Source: an uncultured Collinsella sp. (GTDB lineage: Bacteria; Actinomycetota; Coriobacteriia; Coriobacteriales; Coriobacteriaceae). Taken from it: a stretch of DNA of 64,000 nt. Both the position numbers and the translations under genes were made by a program. The stretch spans positions 45,314 to 109,313 of the forward strand of contig CABUQV010000006.1 of the NCBI GenBank assembly GCA_902493855.1, written 5' to 3'. This document shows positions 7,086 through 16,461 of the stretch, piece by piece; position 1 is the first letter of the stretch; every line of letters begins with the position of its first letter. The notes beneath the pieces were generated by a model that was not told where the DNA came from, did no database searches, and saw only the letters and a program-made list of their open reading frames with translations.

Positions 7086-9530
7086 GTGAACGCCTTTGAC
7101 CGCTACGCCCCGTTTATCCAAGACTTCATCTACTCCCACGATTGGGAGAGTCTACGCTCCATCCAGGTTGCAGCAGCTGATGCCATCTTTAACACTCAGG
7201 ACAATGTGCTCCTGACGGCATCCACGGCTTCCGGCAAAACCGAGGCAGCCTTCTTTCCCATCCTGACCGAGTTTTGGGAGAACCCGCCCGCGAGCGTTGG
7301 CGCCCTCTACATCGGCCCCCTCAAGGCACTCATCAATGATCAGTTCGTCCGCCTCAACGACCTGTGCGAAGAGGCCGATATCCCCGTCTGGCACTGGCAT
7401 GGCGATGTTTCGCAGTCGCATAAGGCTAAGCTCATCAAAAAACCGAGCGGTATCTTGCAGATTACGCCCGAGTCGCTCGAGGCGCTCCTGATCCATAAGC
7501 ACATGGCAATCCCTCGTATGTTCTGCGACCTGCGCTATGTGGTTATCGACGAGGTTCATTCGCTCATGCGCGGCGACCGCGGCGGTCAGACGCTCTGCCT
7601 TATCGAGCGCCTCTCGCGCATGGCGGGCGTGCAGCCCCGCCGCATCGGCCTTTCTGCCACCATCGGCGACCCCGAGCGCACGGGCGCCTTTCTCTCACAG
7701 GGAACAGGACGCGATTGCATCATCCCCCGCTTTGAGGAACCGCGCCGCGTGTGGCGCATCTCCATGGAGCACTTCTACAACTCGGGTCCCCAGGCGCAGC
7801 AGCGAGGATTCGAGAGCATGGGTCCTCAAGAGGCCGAAGTGCTTGCGTGCGAGCGTATTGAGCCGGCGGCGCCCGCGGCGCTGCCGGCTGGCGCCCAAGA
7901 CGTGCGCCACAGCGGACAGCTTACACAGGAGGAACGCCGTCAACGTCGTGAGCGGGCACGGGGCAAGGCCGCTCCCAAAGACCGTCGCACTTCTTCGGCC
8001 CCCGAGGGCGAAGTCGATATCCCCCGGGCCGATGAGCAGGCGCTCCTCAACCCCACCGACACCGCGCCCGAAAACGCCGATCCCGGCATGGGCTATATCT
8101 TTGAACACACCCGCGGGCGCAAGTGCCTGGTCTTTGCCAACTCGCGCGAGGAGGCAGAGGCCGTGTGCTCCATGCTGCGCAGCTACTGCGAGAGCCGGCA
8201 CGAGCCCGACCGTTTTCTCATCCACCATGGCAATCTTTCGGCATCGCTGCGCGAAACGGCCGAGGAACTCATGCGCGATGAGGAGCAGGCACAGACAACC
8301 GTCACCACCTCCACGCTGGAACTCGGTATCGATATCGGCCGTCTGGAGCGTGCGTTTCAGATCGACGCGCCGTTTACCGTCAGCTCCTTTTTGCAGCGAA
8401 TGGGCCGCACGGGGCGCCGCGATCTTCCGCCCGAGATGTGGTTTGTCATGCGCGAGGAGGAACCCGAGCCGCGCACGATGATGCCCGAGACCATTCCGTG
8501 GAAGCTCCTGCAGGGCATCGCGCTCGTACAACTCTATCGCGAGGAAAAGTGGGTCGAGCCGCCCGAGCTCGATCGACTCCCCTACAGCCTGCTCTACCAC
8601 CAGACTATGTCGACGCTTGCCAGCACCGGCGAACTCACGCCGGCAGAGCTTGCCCAGCGCGTGCTCACACTCAGCTATTTCCATCGCATCTCGGCCGATG
8701 ACTATCGCGTGTTGCTGCGTCACCTCATTAAGATCGACCATATCCAAGTCACCGAGGGCGGCGGGCTCATCGTGGGTCTCGCGGGCGAGCGCATCATCAA
8801 CAACTTTAAGTTCTACGCCGTGTTCCAGGAAAACGAGGAGTTCACCGTTCGCAGCGAATCGGCCGAGCTGGGCACGATTGTCAACCCGCCCCCGCCCGGT
8901 GAGCGCATTGCCATCGCCGGCCATTGCTGGATTGTCGAGGAAGTGGACTGGAAGCGTCACACCGTCTTTGCCACGCAGGTCAAGGGCCGGGTGCCGGCCT
9001 ACTTTGGCGACTGCCCCGGCGACATCAATACACACGTACTCGAGCGTATGCGCAAGGCGCTCAACGAGCACGCGGCGTATCCGTACCTGATGGGTAACGC
9101 GCGGGCCCGTCTGGCGCAGGCTCGCCATACGGCCGAGATTTCGGGCGCGGGAACTAAGCCGCTCATCAACCTGGGTGGCGACACCTGGGTGCTCTTCCCC
9201 TGGTTGGGCAGCTACGCCTTTTTGGCGCTCGAGCGCATGCTCAAGATTAAATGCGCCGCTGAGTTGGGCCTTCGCGGACTCGACCCGTCACGCCCGTACT
9301 TTATGCAGTTTAAGATGAAGGCCGACGAGGAGACGTTCTTTGAAGTGCTCGCCGCCGAAGCCGAGAAAGACTTCGACCCCATCGACCTCGTCTATCCCGG
9401 CGAGGTGCCTTACTTTGATCGGTACGACGAATTCGTTCCAGAAGAGCTCGTGCGCAAAGGCTTTGCCGAAGGCGTGCTCGACATCGAAGACATGAAGCAG
9501 CGCGTTCTCGGCTGGCGCGACCACGCCTAA
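7086..9530 (+). CDS. sngC: Shango DEAH-type helicase SngC-like (BrxHI/Lhr-like)
   Basis: 814 residues from GTG 7086, chosen because AAAGGAGG ends five bases upstream; an in-frame ATG at 7056 lacks a site. Superfamily 2 motifs: TASTASGKT at 44-52, DEVH at 155-158, LSATIGD near 189, and QRMGRTGRR near 437. A basic, poorly conserved stretch (about residues 270-320, rich in RR/KD) sits between the two RecA lobes. The C-terminal 350 residues follow the BrxHI/Lhr-like pattern. It should unwind or translocate on nucleic acid during phage defence. It is the last gene of the operon, ending 26 bp from the convergent spermidine-synthase-like gene. Confidence 0.85.
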   Translation: MNAFDRYAPFIQDFIYSHDWESLRSIQVAAADAIFNTQDNVLLTASTASGKTEAAFFPILTEFWENPPASVGALYIGPLKALINDQFVRLNDLCEEADIPVWHWHGDVSQSHKAKLIKKPSGILQITPESLEALLIHKHMAIPRMFCDLRYVVIDEVHSLMRGDRGGQTLCLIERLSRMAGVQPRRIGLSATIGDPERTGAFLSQGTGRDCIIPRFEEPRRVWRISMEHFYNSGPQAQQRGFESMGPQEAEVLACERIEPAAPAALPAGAQDVRHSGQLTQEERRQRRERARGKAAPKDRRTSSAPEGEVDIPRADEQALLNPTDTAPENADPGMGYIFEHTRGRKCLVFANSREEAEAVCSMLRSYCESRHEPDRFLIHHGNLSASLRETAEELMRDEEQAQTTVTTSTLELGIDIGRLERAFQIDAPFTVSSFLQRMGRTGRRDLPPEMWFVMREEEPEPRTMMPETIPWKLLQGIALVQLYREEKWVEPPELDRLPYSLLYHQTMSTLASTGELTPAELAQRVLTLSYFHRISADDYRVLLRHLIKIDHIQVTEGGGLIVGLAGERIINNFKFYAVFQENEEFTVRSESAELGTIVNPPPPGERIAIAGHCWIVEEVDWKRHTVFATQVKGRVPAYFGDCPGDINTHVLERMRKALNEHAAYPYLMGNARARLAQARHTAEISGAGTKPLINLGGDTWVLFPWLGSYAFLALERMLKIKCAAELGLRGLDPSRPYFMQFKMKADEETFFEVLAAEAEKDFDPIDLVYPGEVPYFDRYDEFVPEELVRKGFAEGVLDIEDMKQRVLGWRDHA

Positions 9531-9556
9531 GACCAGTCTTTTTGGGACGGGGAGAC

Positions 9557-10435
9557 CTATTTGTCGTGAAGAACGGTGCCGAGGAAGTCGGTGTCGAAGG
9601 GCACGGCTTCGGCAAAGGCGTAGTTGCCGTCGCTGGCGATGAGCAGGTAGTTCTCCTCGCCGCCGAACTCTGCATCGCCACATGGGACCACCCAAGAATG
9701 GTCGAACACCTCAAGCGCCGTGGCGGCACAGTCGCGCAGGAACGTCACATCGCTCCCCTCGTTTGCACTCACGATATTGGCAACGTAGACGCCACCGACA
9801 TTTAGGCTGCCCCGCACCAAACGCAATGCCTCAACCGTCGCCAGCTCGCGTACGGGCTCGGCACCGCCAAAGCAATCGCTCACGACCACGTCGTAGCGAC
9901 GATGGCCCACGCTCGTCACACCCAAATACGAGCGAGCCTCAGCGGTTATCACCCGCAGGCGATCGCCCGCCGCGCGCTCCAGCTCGTCTAGGTAGAACCA
10001 GCGGCGCGCCAGGCGCGTAATCTCTCCGTCATACTCGATGACGTCCATGCGCAAGCCCTCGTGCGACATCAGCGCGAACTTAGGATAGGCAAACCCGCCG
10101 CCACCCAGCACAAGCATGCGGTTGATGCCGTGACCATAAGCATCGTGCATCGCATCCTCGGACTCAAACACGTCGTCAAACGCACGATAGTACGCAAAGA
10201 CGGGCTCCGCCCAACGCTCACCAACGTAGCTTGCGCTTTGGTAGACGCCGCCTTGCACCAACACGCGAATCTCATCGCCGTCCCCATCGTGCACGCGTTT
10301 CACACGCGCCAACCCATTGCGGGTTCGCGCAACCTGCAGACAGGCAGCACGAACAGCGACGGCGGCCGCACCAAGCGCCGCGGCTCCCAGGGCAACGCCG
10401 GCAACGACGCCAGCAGAAACACTCGGCTTGTTCAT
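9557..10435 (-). CDS. Spermidine synthase-like methyltransferase-fold protein
   Basis: 292 residues. An N-terminal Ala/Val-rich hydrophobic segment (about 8-28) suggests membrane anchoring. The rest is a Rossmann-type aminopropyltransferase/methyltransferase: MLVLGGGGFAYPKFAL (nucleotide-binding glycine loop), VIEYDGEITRLARRWF (acidic residue for the cofactor), then YDVVVSDCFGGAEPVRELATVEAL (gatekeeper region). Such short SpeE-like proteins are widespread and rarely shown to make spermidine. Its ATG abuts the stop of elp3 with no gap, and AAGGAG lies in the end of elp3, so the two form one transcript. True substrate unknown. Confidence 0.75.
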   Translation of the reverse strand: MNKPSVSAGVVAGVALGAAALGAAAVAVRAACLQVARTRNGLARVKRVHDGDGDEIRVLVQGGVYQSASYVGERWAEPVFAYYRAFDDVFESEDAMHDAYGHGINRMLVLGGGGFAYPKFALMSHEGLRMDVIEYDGEITRLARRWFYLDELERAAGDRLRVITAEARSYLGVTSVGHRRYDVVVSDCFGGAEPVRELATVEALRLVRGSLNVGGVYVANIVSANEGSDVTFLRDCAATALEVFDHSWVVPCGDAEFGGEENYLLIASDGNYAFAEAVPFDTDFLGTVLHDK

Positions 10436-12343
10436 CTAGAGCTCCTTTTGCAGATAGAGTCCATGATCGTAAAAACCCAAATGGCGATAGTACTCGCGCG
10501 TACCAATCGCGCTGATCACGTTGATGCGCGTATAACCCGCATCCCGGGCAATCTCGCACGCACGCTCTACGAGCAGACGCCCCAACCCATGGTGCTGGGC
10601 CGCCTGGCCTTGATACCCCACGCGCGCCGCCATGCCATACACGTGTACCTCGCGAATCATCGCCTCGTCCGGCATCGTCAGCAACTCGTCCGCATGCGCG
10701 GCAACAAACGAATGGTCGGGCAGCGACAACCGCAAAAAGCCCGCGATCTTGCCCTGCGGCGTCACCCACTGCAAAAAGCACTCGTGCGTCACCGGCGTCT
10801 CGTACGCCACCTCCTCATCAAGAGATAGCTCATCCAAGTCGGCACCCGCCGTGCTGATCTCGCGATAGCGAATCTCGCGCACCGTCGCACCATCACCCCG
10901 AGCAGCCAGACGGTTCTCAACGAGCTGACGCAGGTTGGGTTTCTTGTTGCCCACCATAATGTCGTCGGAACTAAAGTCGCGGATCATGCGACTGCTACGG
11001 CAGCACGCCGGCGTCACCACGATGTCGTCGGCCAGCACATCGAGCAGCTCTTCCTCGGTATAGGGACGCCACTCGCCGCGCTCATAGCAGCCCACCAGAC
11101 GCGAGCCCTCGATGAGCGCACACGGGTAGACCTTGACCTCGTCGGGCATAAAGGCCCCTTCGGTCATAAAGCGTTCGTAGTCGCGCTTATCCCCCTCCGG
11201 CGTGGCGCCCAGCAGGTTAAGCATAAAATGCGCATGGATCTTAAAGCCAAACAGGCGCGCAAGCGAAAACGCCCGTTCAATCTGCGCCACCGAAATGCGA
11301 CGCTCGTTGATATCGAGCAGGTGTTGGTCGAGACTCTGAATACCCATCTGGATCTTGGTGCAGCCCAGGCGGCGGATGAGCGTGAGGGCCTGCGGCGTTA
11401 CGGCATCGGGGCGCGTCTCGATAACGAGCCCCACCACGCGATGCTTCGCCGTCTCGTTGATGCGCTGCTGACGCTCAAGCTCCTCCATCGTTGCCGTCTG
11501 CCACTCGGCAGCCTCGCCCCATGGCGTACCGGGGCCGTACAGACGACGCACTGCGCGGTTATAGCCACCAACGACAGCATCCACACGCCCCTGCTCGTCG
11601 GCAACGCCGGCAGCAAGCTCAGCCTCGTCTGTCGCAATGCCGGCAGCCCGATAGCGCTCGCGGCGCTCTGTTACCACCGGCGGCAGGGCATCGGCGGGAG
11701 CGTCATCGAGCAGGCGCCCTGCCTCGGCACGGCTGATGCCCGGACGCGCCAACATGGGGTTGGCCGCCACGCCCGCCACCGCATCATCATTGAGTGCACG
11801 AAAGAGCTCCGACATAAACCATGTCTGGTACCCTTGCGGATAGTCGCTCCAGGTGCCACCGAGCACGATGAGCTCTATCTTGTCGGTCGTATGCCCCATC
11901 TGCGAAAGCGCGGTCAGACGAGCGCTCACCTGCAGATACGGGTCAAAGCAATTTTGCTCTGCACGGGCGCACGCCGGCTCGGCGTGCAGATAGCTTTTGG
12001 GCATGCGCAGATCGTTGGGGCAAAACAGGCAATCGCCCGAGCACGGCCAGGGCTTGGTGATGACGGTAATGGTCGCCACGCCCGAAGCCGTGCGACGAGG
12101 CTTCATGCGCAGGACCTGCAGCAGTTGACGCTCCAATTCGGCATCGACATTCCACCCAGCCCAACGAGCCGGCTCCTCACGTTTTACCCGCTGGTAGAAC
12201 GGCAGCAGACGGCGCTTGGCCAAATCGCGTTTGTCGGCGCCCTCACGGCGCGCCTCGGCATGTATCAGTTTGACGAGCGCTTTGTCGTCTACGGTCTCGC
12301 CGCGACGCAGAGCCTCGAGTATGTTCAAGATAATCTGTTCCAT
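10436..12343 (-). CDS. elp3: Elp3-type radical SAM/GNAT tRNA wobble-uridine enzyme
   Basis: 635 residues. The N-terminal radical SAM domain has the cluster motif CSGDCLFC (CX3CX2C) after ITKPWP, followed by PNDLRMPKSY; IELIVLGGTWSDYPQGYQ and GCTKIQMGIQSLDQ are diagnostic of Elp3. The C-terminal acetyltransferase domain is present (HHGLGRLLVERACEIARDAGY, REYYRHLGFYDHGLYLQKEL). Bacterial Elp3 starts the carboxymethyl modification of U34 in tRNA using acetyl-CoA and SAM. The start ATG at 12343 follows GGGGGC. Directly joined to the downstream spermidine-synthase-like gene. Confidence 0.92.
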   Translation of the reverse strand: MEQIILNILEALRRGETVDDKALVKLIHAEARREGADKRDLAKRRLLPFYQRVKREEPARWAGWNVDAELERQLLQVLRMKPRRTASGVATITVITKPWPCSGDCLFCPNDLRMPKSYLHAEPACARAEQNCFDPYLQVSARLTALSQMGHTTDKIELIVLGGTWSDYPQGYQTWFMSELFRALNDDAVAGVAANPMLARPGISRAEAGRLLDDAPADALPPVVTERRERYRAAGIATDEAELAAGVADEQGRVDAVVGGYNRAVRRLYGPGTPWGEAAEWQTATMEELERQQRINETAKHRVVGLVIETRPDAVTPQALTLIRRLGCTKIQMGIQSLDQHLLDINERRISVAQIERAFSLARLFGFKIHAHFMLNLLGATPEGDKRDYERFMTEGAFMPDEVKVYPCALIEGSRLVGCYERGEWRPYTEEELLDVLADDIVVTPACCRSSRMIRDFSSDDIMVGNKKPNLRQLVENRLAARGDGATVREIRYREISTAGADLDELSLDEEVAYETPVTHECFLQWVTPQGKIAGFLRLSLPDHSFVAAHADELLTMPDEAMIREVHVYGMAARVGYQGQAAQHHGLGRLLVERACEIARDAGYTRINVISAIGTREYYRHLGFYDHGLYLQKEL

Positions 12344-12361
12344 GCCCCCATTGTAAAGGCA

Positions 12362-12395
12362 AAGGCGCCGAAGCCGATCTCGGCTTCGGCGCCTT
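12362..12395 (-). terminator. Intrinsic terminator after the HTH-DUF4097 operon
   Basis: A perfect 16-bp inverted repeat (arm AAGGCGCCGAAGCCGA, 2-base loop) lies downstream of the DUF4097 gene. Read on the minus strand it is followed by TTTGCCTTTA. It separates that operon from elp3. Confidence 0.8.
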
Positions 12396-12442
12396 CATCA
12401 AACAGCGCGTCTATATCTTCGCTTAGGCTTTCGTCTGCCTCA

Positions 12443-13342
12443 CTACTCCGAATCAAACGACATGTCGCCCGAACCGACCTCAAAACGATACGTAGCAGAC
12501 TTATCGCCGTTATCGAATTCAAGATTCAAAATGGTCTCGCCGTCGTAGCCAAGCGGAAGGAAATCGCTCTCGAAGTCGCCGCTGCCCAAGGTGAGACTCG
12601 CCTTAAAGCCCGTCGAGTTCGGAACCATCATCTCCACATCGCCCGAGCCCACACTCACGTCCATCGACTTCGCGGGGGCCTGGTAAAGCTCGAACGTCAC
12701 ATCGCCCGAACCGCCCTCAGCGCTGAGCGCATCAGTCACGCTGCCCGTAAACTCCACATCTCCCGCACCCAGGAAAAGGTCGAAACCATCACAGGTGACA
12801 CCGGCAATCTGCAGATCACCCGAGCCCACGTGCGCGTTGACTCCCTTCAGATGTTCGGCAACACGGCGCGGCAGCTCAACCGTAACCGAGCGATCGATTG
12901 CCTTACCGTCATCACTTCCAAACTGGAAAACCTTGAGCGTCGAGTCCTCGACGGATGCGATGTTTTGCGTCGCGACCTTGGAGGCATCCATACCCTTGGC
13001 AACGCGCCCCCGCTCGATAACACGAGCCTTGTTGCCATCAACAACCTTGACGTCCACCGAAGCCGCATTGATATCGAAATCGAGGTAGCGGAACTCATCG
13101 GCATCAAAAGTCATGCTCGAAAGTTGCTGAGGCCGAGCGGAATAGCTGCCGTCGTCCAAGAGATCGTCATCGTCAAACATATCGTCAAAATCAGACAAAT
13201 GGCCAGATAGAATACCGGTCGTACGTACCATATCGGAATGAGCCAATAGCCGCGAAGTGCCAAAGACAAGTCCGATGATGAGCGCAAACGCTCCTATGCC
13301 AATGCCCAAGCGTACCTTGGATTCATGCGAAAGCTTCATCAT
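12443..13342 (-). CDS. Membrane-anchored DUF4097 beta-helix-like protein
   Basis: 299 residues. One N-terminal hydrophobic segment (about 11-33, IGIGAFALIIGLVFGTSRLL) is followed by an acidic linker (DDMFDDDDLLDD). The extracellular part then repeats GSGD/GAGD turns: VGSGDLQI, LGAGDVEF, GGSGDVTF, VGSGDVEM, LGSGDFES, VGSGDMSF. This is the repeating strand pattern of the DUF4097/DUF4098 family (putative adhesin-like). The start ATG overlaps the stop of the HTH gene by four bases. The pair resembles HTH/envelope-stress modules in which the regulator and a DUF4097 protein are co-expressed; that role is inferred. Confidence 0.8.
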   Translation of the reverse strand: MMKLSHESKVRLGIGIGAFALIIGLVFGTSRLLAHSDMVRTTGILSGHLSDFDDMFDDDDLLDDGSYSARPQQLSSMTFDADEFRYLDFDINAASVDVKVVDGNKARVIERGRVAKGMDASKVATQNIASVEDSTLKVFQFGSDDGKAIDRSVTVELPRRVAEHLKGVNAHVGSGDLQIAGVTCDGFDLFLGAGDVEFTGSVTDALSAEGGSGDVTFELYQAPAKSMDVSVGSGDVEMMVPNSTGFKASLTLGSGDFESDFLPLGYDGETILNLEFDNGDKSATYRFEVGSGDMSFDSE

Positions 13343-14055
13343 TCACCACCCTCTTTGGCAATCGGCTCAGCGGTAGTCGCGGTAGCCACGTCAGTATCAA
13401 CCGGAGCGGAAACATTCTGAGCCCTAGCGACCGTCGGTGCCGGGCCAACCTGAATATCCCCACGCGCCCAATCACCATCGAGCGCACGTGCCACCCAGTG
13501 ATAGATGGGAATCGTAAAGAAGATCAGTGCGGCAAAGGGGCCGGCACCAAACAGGAACATCAGCAAAAAGAACAGTAGCCAGCACACGGCCCAATACGGG
13601 AACGACTGGAACGGGCCCTTCACCGGAGTCGAGCCAACCGCGGTGCCACTCGTCGCCTGCGCCGTAGCGGCATTAGCGGCCTGTGCACTCCAGCTTGCCG
13701 CTTGCGCCGCCTTGGCGGCGGCGTCACTCGCCTGTGTTGCCGCCTCGGTAGCTCGTGCCGCCGCCACATGGGTGCGTGCGCGCTCTGCCGCCTCGGCCTC
13801 GCGCTGACGAGCGCGGTCCTCGTTCTCAAACTCGATATCGTCCTCGATCTCGTCGCTCGGATTGAGCAGCTCGTCCAGGCTCACACCATAGAGTTTGGCG
13901 AGCGAGATCAGGTTCTCGGTATCGGGCGAGCTCTCCGCGCGCTCCCATTTACTGACCGCCTGGCGCGACAGTCCCAGCTTTCGTGCCAGCCCTTCTTGAC
14001 TAAAGCCTTTGCTGCGGCGAAGGTCGGCGAGCCGCTGCGCAGTTTCTACATTCAT
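13339..14055 (-). CDS. XRE-family HTH regulator with membrane segments
   Basis: 238 residues from ATG 14055, chosen for ATAGGAGG just upstream. The XRE helix-turn-helix domain occupies about residues 1-62 (LADLRRSKGFSQEGLARKLGLSRQAVSKWERAESSPDTENL split across the motif). An Ala-rich, probably helical stretch at about 80-135 follows, then two adjacent hydrophobic segments near 150-185, so the DNA-binding domain is probably tethered to the membrane. The C-terminal tail is Ala/Thr-rich. It overlaps the DUF4097 gene and is divergent from the methyltransferase gene. Likely regulator of its own operon. Confidence 0.82.
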   Translation of the reverse strand: MNVETAQRLADLRRSKGFSQEGLARKLGLSRQAVSKWERAESSPDTENLISLAKLYGVSLDELLNPSDEIEDDIEFENEDRARQREAEAAERARTHVAAARATEAATQASDAAAKAAQAASWSAQAANAATAQATSGTAVGSTPVKGPFQSFPYWAVCWLLFFLLMFLFGAGPFAALIFFTIPIYHWVARALDGDWARGDIQVGPAPTVARAQNVSAPVDTDVATATTAEPIAKEGGE

Positions 14056-14322
14056 GGTTCCTCCTATGTGATGCCAGCCGTACCGCCGGACCGCTTTTGT
14101 TCTTAAGGCGCCTTGCACAGTTAAAAATCTATCCGCCACCGCCAAAAGCATGCCACCTATTCTAGTGAGATTTTTGACAACCGGCGGTTGCGGGCGCATA
14201 TGAGCTGCGGAAATGTGTCCAAACAAAGCAATGACCCGTAGCTTGGTTGTCCCCGTTGCGGCGTTAACGGTAGTATGGTCGTACTGTTTATTCCGCACCG
14301 CCAACGGAGGGAGTTCCGCGCC

Positions 14323-15195
14323 GTGAACCGCGATTTCGCCTCATCGCTCATCCAGCTCAACAACACGTTCTATCGCGAGCACTCCGCTTCCTTTTCCGAT
14401 ACGCGCCAGGCCCCGTGGCCCGGCTGGGTACGCACCATGGATATCGCGCTCGAACAGCTCGACGTCGCCACGATCGAGCATCCCGTCCGCGTCTTCGATC
14501 TTGCCTGTGGCAATATGCGATTCGAGAACTTTGCCGCCGGCGGCGCACTTGCCGCCAAGGGCGTCGATGGCGCAAACCCCTCGGCAGATGCCAGCTGCCC
14601 GTTTGAGTTCTATGGTGTCGACTCGTGCCAAGACCTGGCCATCGATGCACATGGCCACGCGCTGCGCATTCCCAACCTGCACTTCCAGGAACTCGACGTG
14701 CTCGACGCCCTTATGAAGCTCAACCCCGCCGAGACGCCCGACGTGCTTTTCGACGCCCCGCTCGCCGACATCTCGGTCTGCTTTGGCTTTATGCACCATG
14801 TGCCGTCGTGCGAGTACCGTGTACGCGTGCTCGACGCCCTGGTGCGCCAGACGCGCCCGGGCGGCATCATCGCCATCAGCTTTTGGGAGTTTATGAACGA
14901 CGAGCGCATGGCGCGCAAGGCTGTTCGCGCCGAAGCCCGCGCCGAGCTCACCCCGCCGTTTGAGGGTTACGATTCCGCACAGTTTGAAGCCGGCGACCAC
15001 CTCATCGGCTGGCAAAACGACCGCCACGCCTACCGCTATTGCCATCACTTTGACGATCAGCAGATCACCGACCTGGTGCGCGGCGTCCGTACGTTCTACA
15101 AGAGCGGCGAGGTCCCCGTGCGCGAGCTTGAGCGCTTCCATGCCGACGGTCGTAGCGGCGAGCTCAACCGCTATGTGATTCTCAAGCGCCTGTAG
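14323..15195 (+). CDS. SAM-dependent class I methyltransferase
   Basis: 290 residues from GTG 14323, placed by CGGAGGGAG upstream; a start at 14275 would lie in the promoter region. The cofactor-binding motif I is VRVFDLACGNMRFENF. An acidic motif (FYGVDSCQDLAIDAH) and motif IV-like ISVCFGFMHHVPS follow, then a strand ending GGIIAISFWEFM. The catalytic target is not evident; small molecules or tRNA are both possible. It precedes the TrmB-like gene in the same direction by 117 bp and may share its transcript. Confidence 0.8.
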   Translation: MNRDFASSLIQLNNTFYREHSASFSDTRQAPWPGWVRTMDIALEQLDVATIEHPVRVFDLACGNMRFENFAAGGALAAKGVDGANPSADASCPFEFYGVDSCQDLAIDAHGHALRIPNLHFQELDVLDALMKLNPAETPDVLFDAPLADISVCFGFMHHVPSCEYRVRVLDALVRQTRPGGIIAISFWEFMNDERMARKAVRAEARAELTPPFEGYDSAQFEAGDHLIGWQNDRHAYRYCHHFDDQQITDLVRGVRTFYKSGEVPVRELERFHADGRSGELNRYVILKRL

Positions 15196-15312
15196 GCACC
15201 GACGACTCGCCGCCGAGCCGCACCACATCTTTCGGGCAATCTATGCCCGCCCTTTTCAACCCATTGACGGAACGCGCGGCCATGCGTTTCGCATTTATGA
15301 CCAAGGAGCCTC

Positions 15313-16194
15313 ATGGGAGCCGTCCACGTTCGCACGCCTAAGAACTTTGTGCTCGAGGAGCGCCTGGAACGCTACGCTGATGCGATTGAGACGAACCCCG
15401 AGGCATATGCCGAAGATTGGCGCAAGGCCTGCGCGCCAGTTGGCAGCAAGCCCTTCGAGCACCTTCATCTGGATCTTGGCTGCGGCAAGGGAACGTACCT
15501 TGTAGAGCGCGCGGCCCACGAGCCAAACGCCCTCTTTATCGGCATAGACCAGGAGCCCATCTGCATCGCCTATGCCGCACAAAAAATCTGCGAGCAGGAG
15601 CTATCCAACGCACTCGTCCTGCCCCGAGGCGCTGCGTCGCTTCCACAGCTGTTTGCCGCAGGCGAGATCGATGCCATCACCATCAACTTTCCCACGCCGC
15701 AGCCCAAGGCCAAGTACGCCAAAAAACGACTCGTCCATGTCGACCACCTCATGCTCTATCGCCCGCTCTTTGCAGCCGGCGCTACCGTCACGCTGCGCAC
15801 CGACAGCAAGCCACTGCGCGACTACGCCCTGGGGCAGTTTGCCGCGGCCGGCTACGACACGCTTTGGGTAAGTGACGATGTCCGCCGCGACCATCCCGAG
15901 CATCCCGAGACCGAATACGAATGCCGCACGCGCGAGATGGGCGCCGCCGTCTATGGCATTTGCGCCACACCCGGCGCGCAGCCCAGCAATGAACAGCTCA
16001 CGGCGGGCCGCATGCAGGAGCAAAGCCTTGCGTGCTACCTGCCCGATAACCTCGATGGGCTCACCTATGTACCTCTGGGCATGGAAGAGGCCGTCGAGAA
16101 CTTTAGAAACCGTGCCCGGAAAGGCAAGAAGCGCTTACCGCAGGAGCCCCAGGGGCCTCTGATGGTCGCGGCGTCGGCAAACAAGCGCAAATAG
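15313..16194 (+). CDS. trmB: TrmB-like tRNA (guanine-N7)-methyltransferase
   Basis: 293 residues. Motif I is HLDLGCGKGTYL, and FIGIDQEPICIAYAAQKI and ITINFPTPQPKAKYAKKRLVH correspond to the TrmB signature (usual form FPDPWPKxRHxKRR). The core is intact, but the signature aspartate and tryptophan are replaced by T and Q. The protein is about 60-80 residues longer than typical TrmB, with a basic C-terminal extension (NRARKGKKRLPQ). Probably makes m7G46 in tRNA, or is a close actinobacterial variant. AAGGAGCCTC precedes the ATG. The 123-bp repeat begins 24 bp after the stop. Confidence 0.78.
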   Translation: MGAVHVRTPKNFVLEERLERYADAIETNPEAYAEDWRKACAPVGSKPFEHLHLDLGCGKGTYLVERAAHEPNALFIGIDQEPICIAYAAQKICEQELSNALVLPRGAASLPQLFAAGEIDAITINFPTPQPKAKYAKKRLVHVDHLMLYRPLFAAGATVTLRTDSKPLRDYALGQFAAAGYDTLWVSDDVRRDHPEHPETEYECRTREMGAAVYGICATPGAQPSNEQLTAGRMQEQSLACYLPDNLDGLTYVPLGMEEAVENFRNRARKGKKRLPQEPQGPLMVAASANKRK

Positions 16195-16217
16195 GCGCCA
16201 GCAAACGACCCTCAAAT

Positions 16218-16340
16218 CTAAGTGAGTAGACTTTTTTGCAATAGCCAAGCACAACCCGCATAGCGAATAATAAAACCGCAGGTAGAGCACTTGCGCAAAA
16301 GCCATGTGCTCACGATATTGCAAAAAGTCTACTCACTTAG
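16218..16340. repeat. 123-bp element with three-frame-stop terminal repeats, copy 1
   Basis: Begins with CTAAGTGAGTAGACTTTT (16218-16235) and ends with its exact reverse complement (16323-16340). The interior shares the CGCAGGTAGA...ACTTG segment with copies at 26232-26354 and 27652-27774 but is otherwise diverged. All three copies are exactly 123 bp. It lies between trmB and the DUF3516 helicase gene. Confidence 0.9.
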
Positions 16341-16461
16341 CTGGCAACTGCGCCAAACGGCTGGTTAGAATGCCCATTTCCTGCATTTTCTCGCGCGCTG
16401 GCGCCCCGCGCCGCCGCTACGCCATAATGGATGGCGGACAATCGCGAGAGAAAGCAACCAT

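Noticed and set aside
11228..13210. Long plus-strand frame of 660 codons opposite elp3
   Set aside because: Runs across two real minus-strand genes and a terminator; low-complexity Arg/His product.
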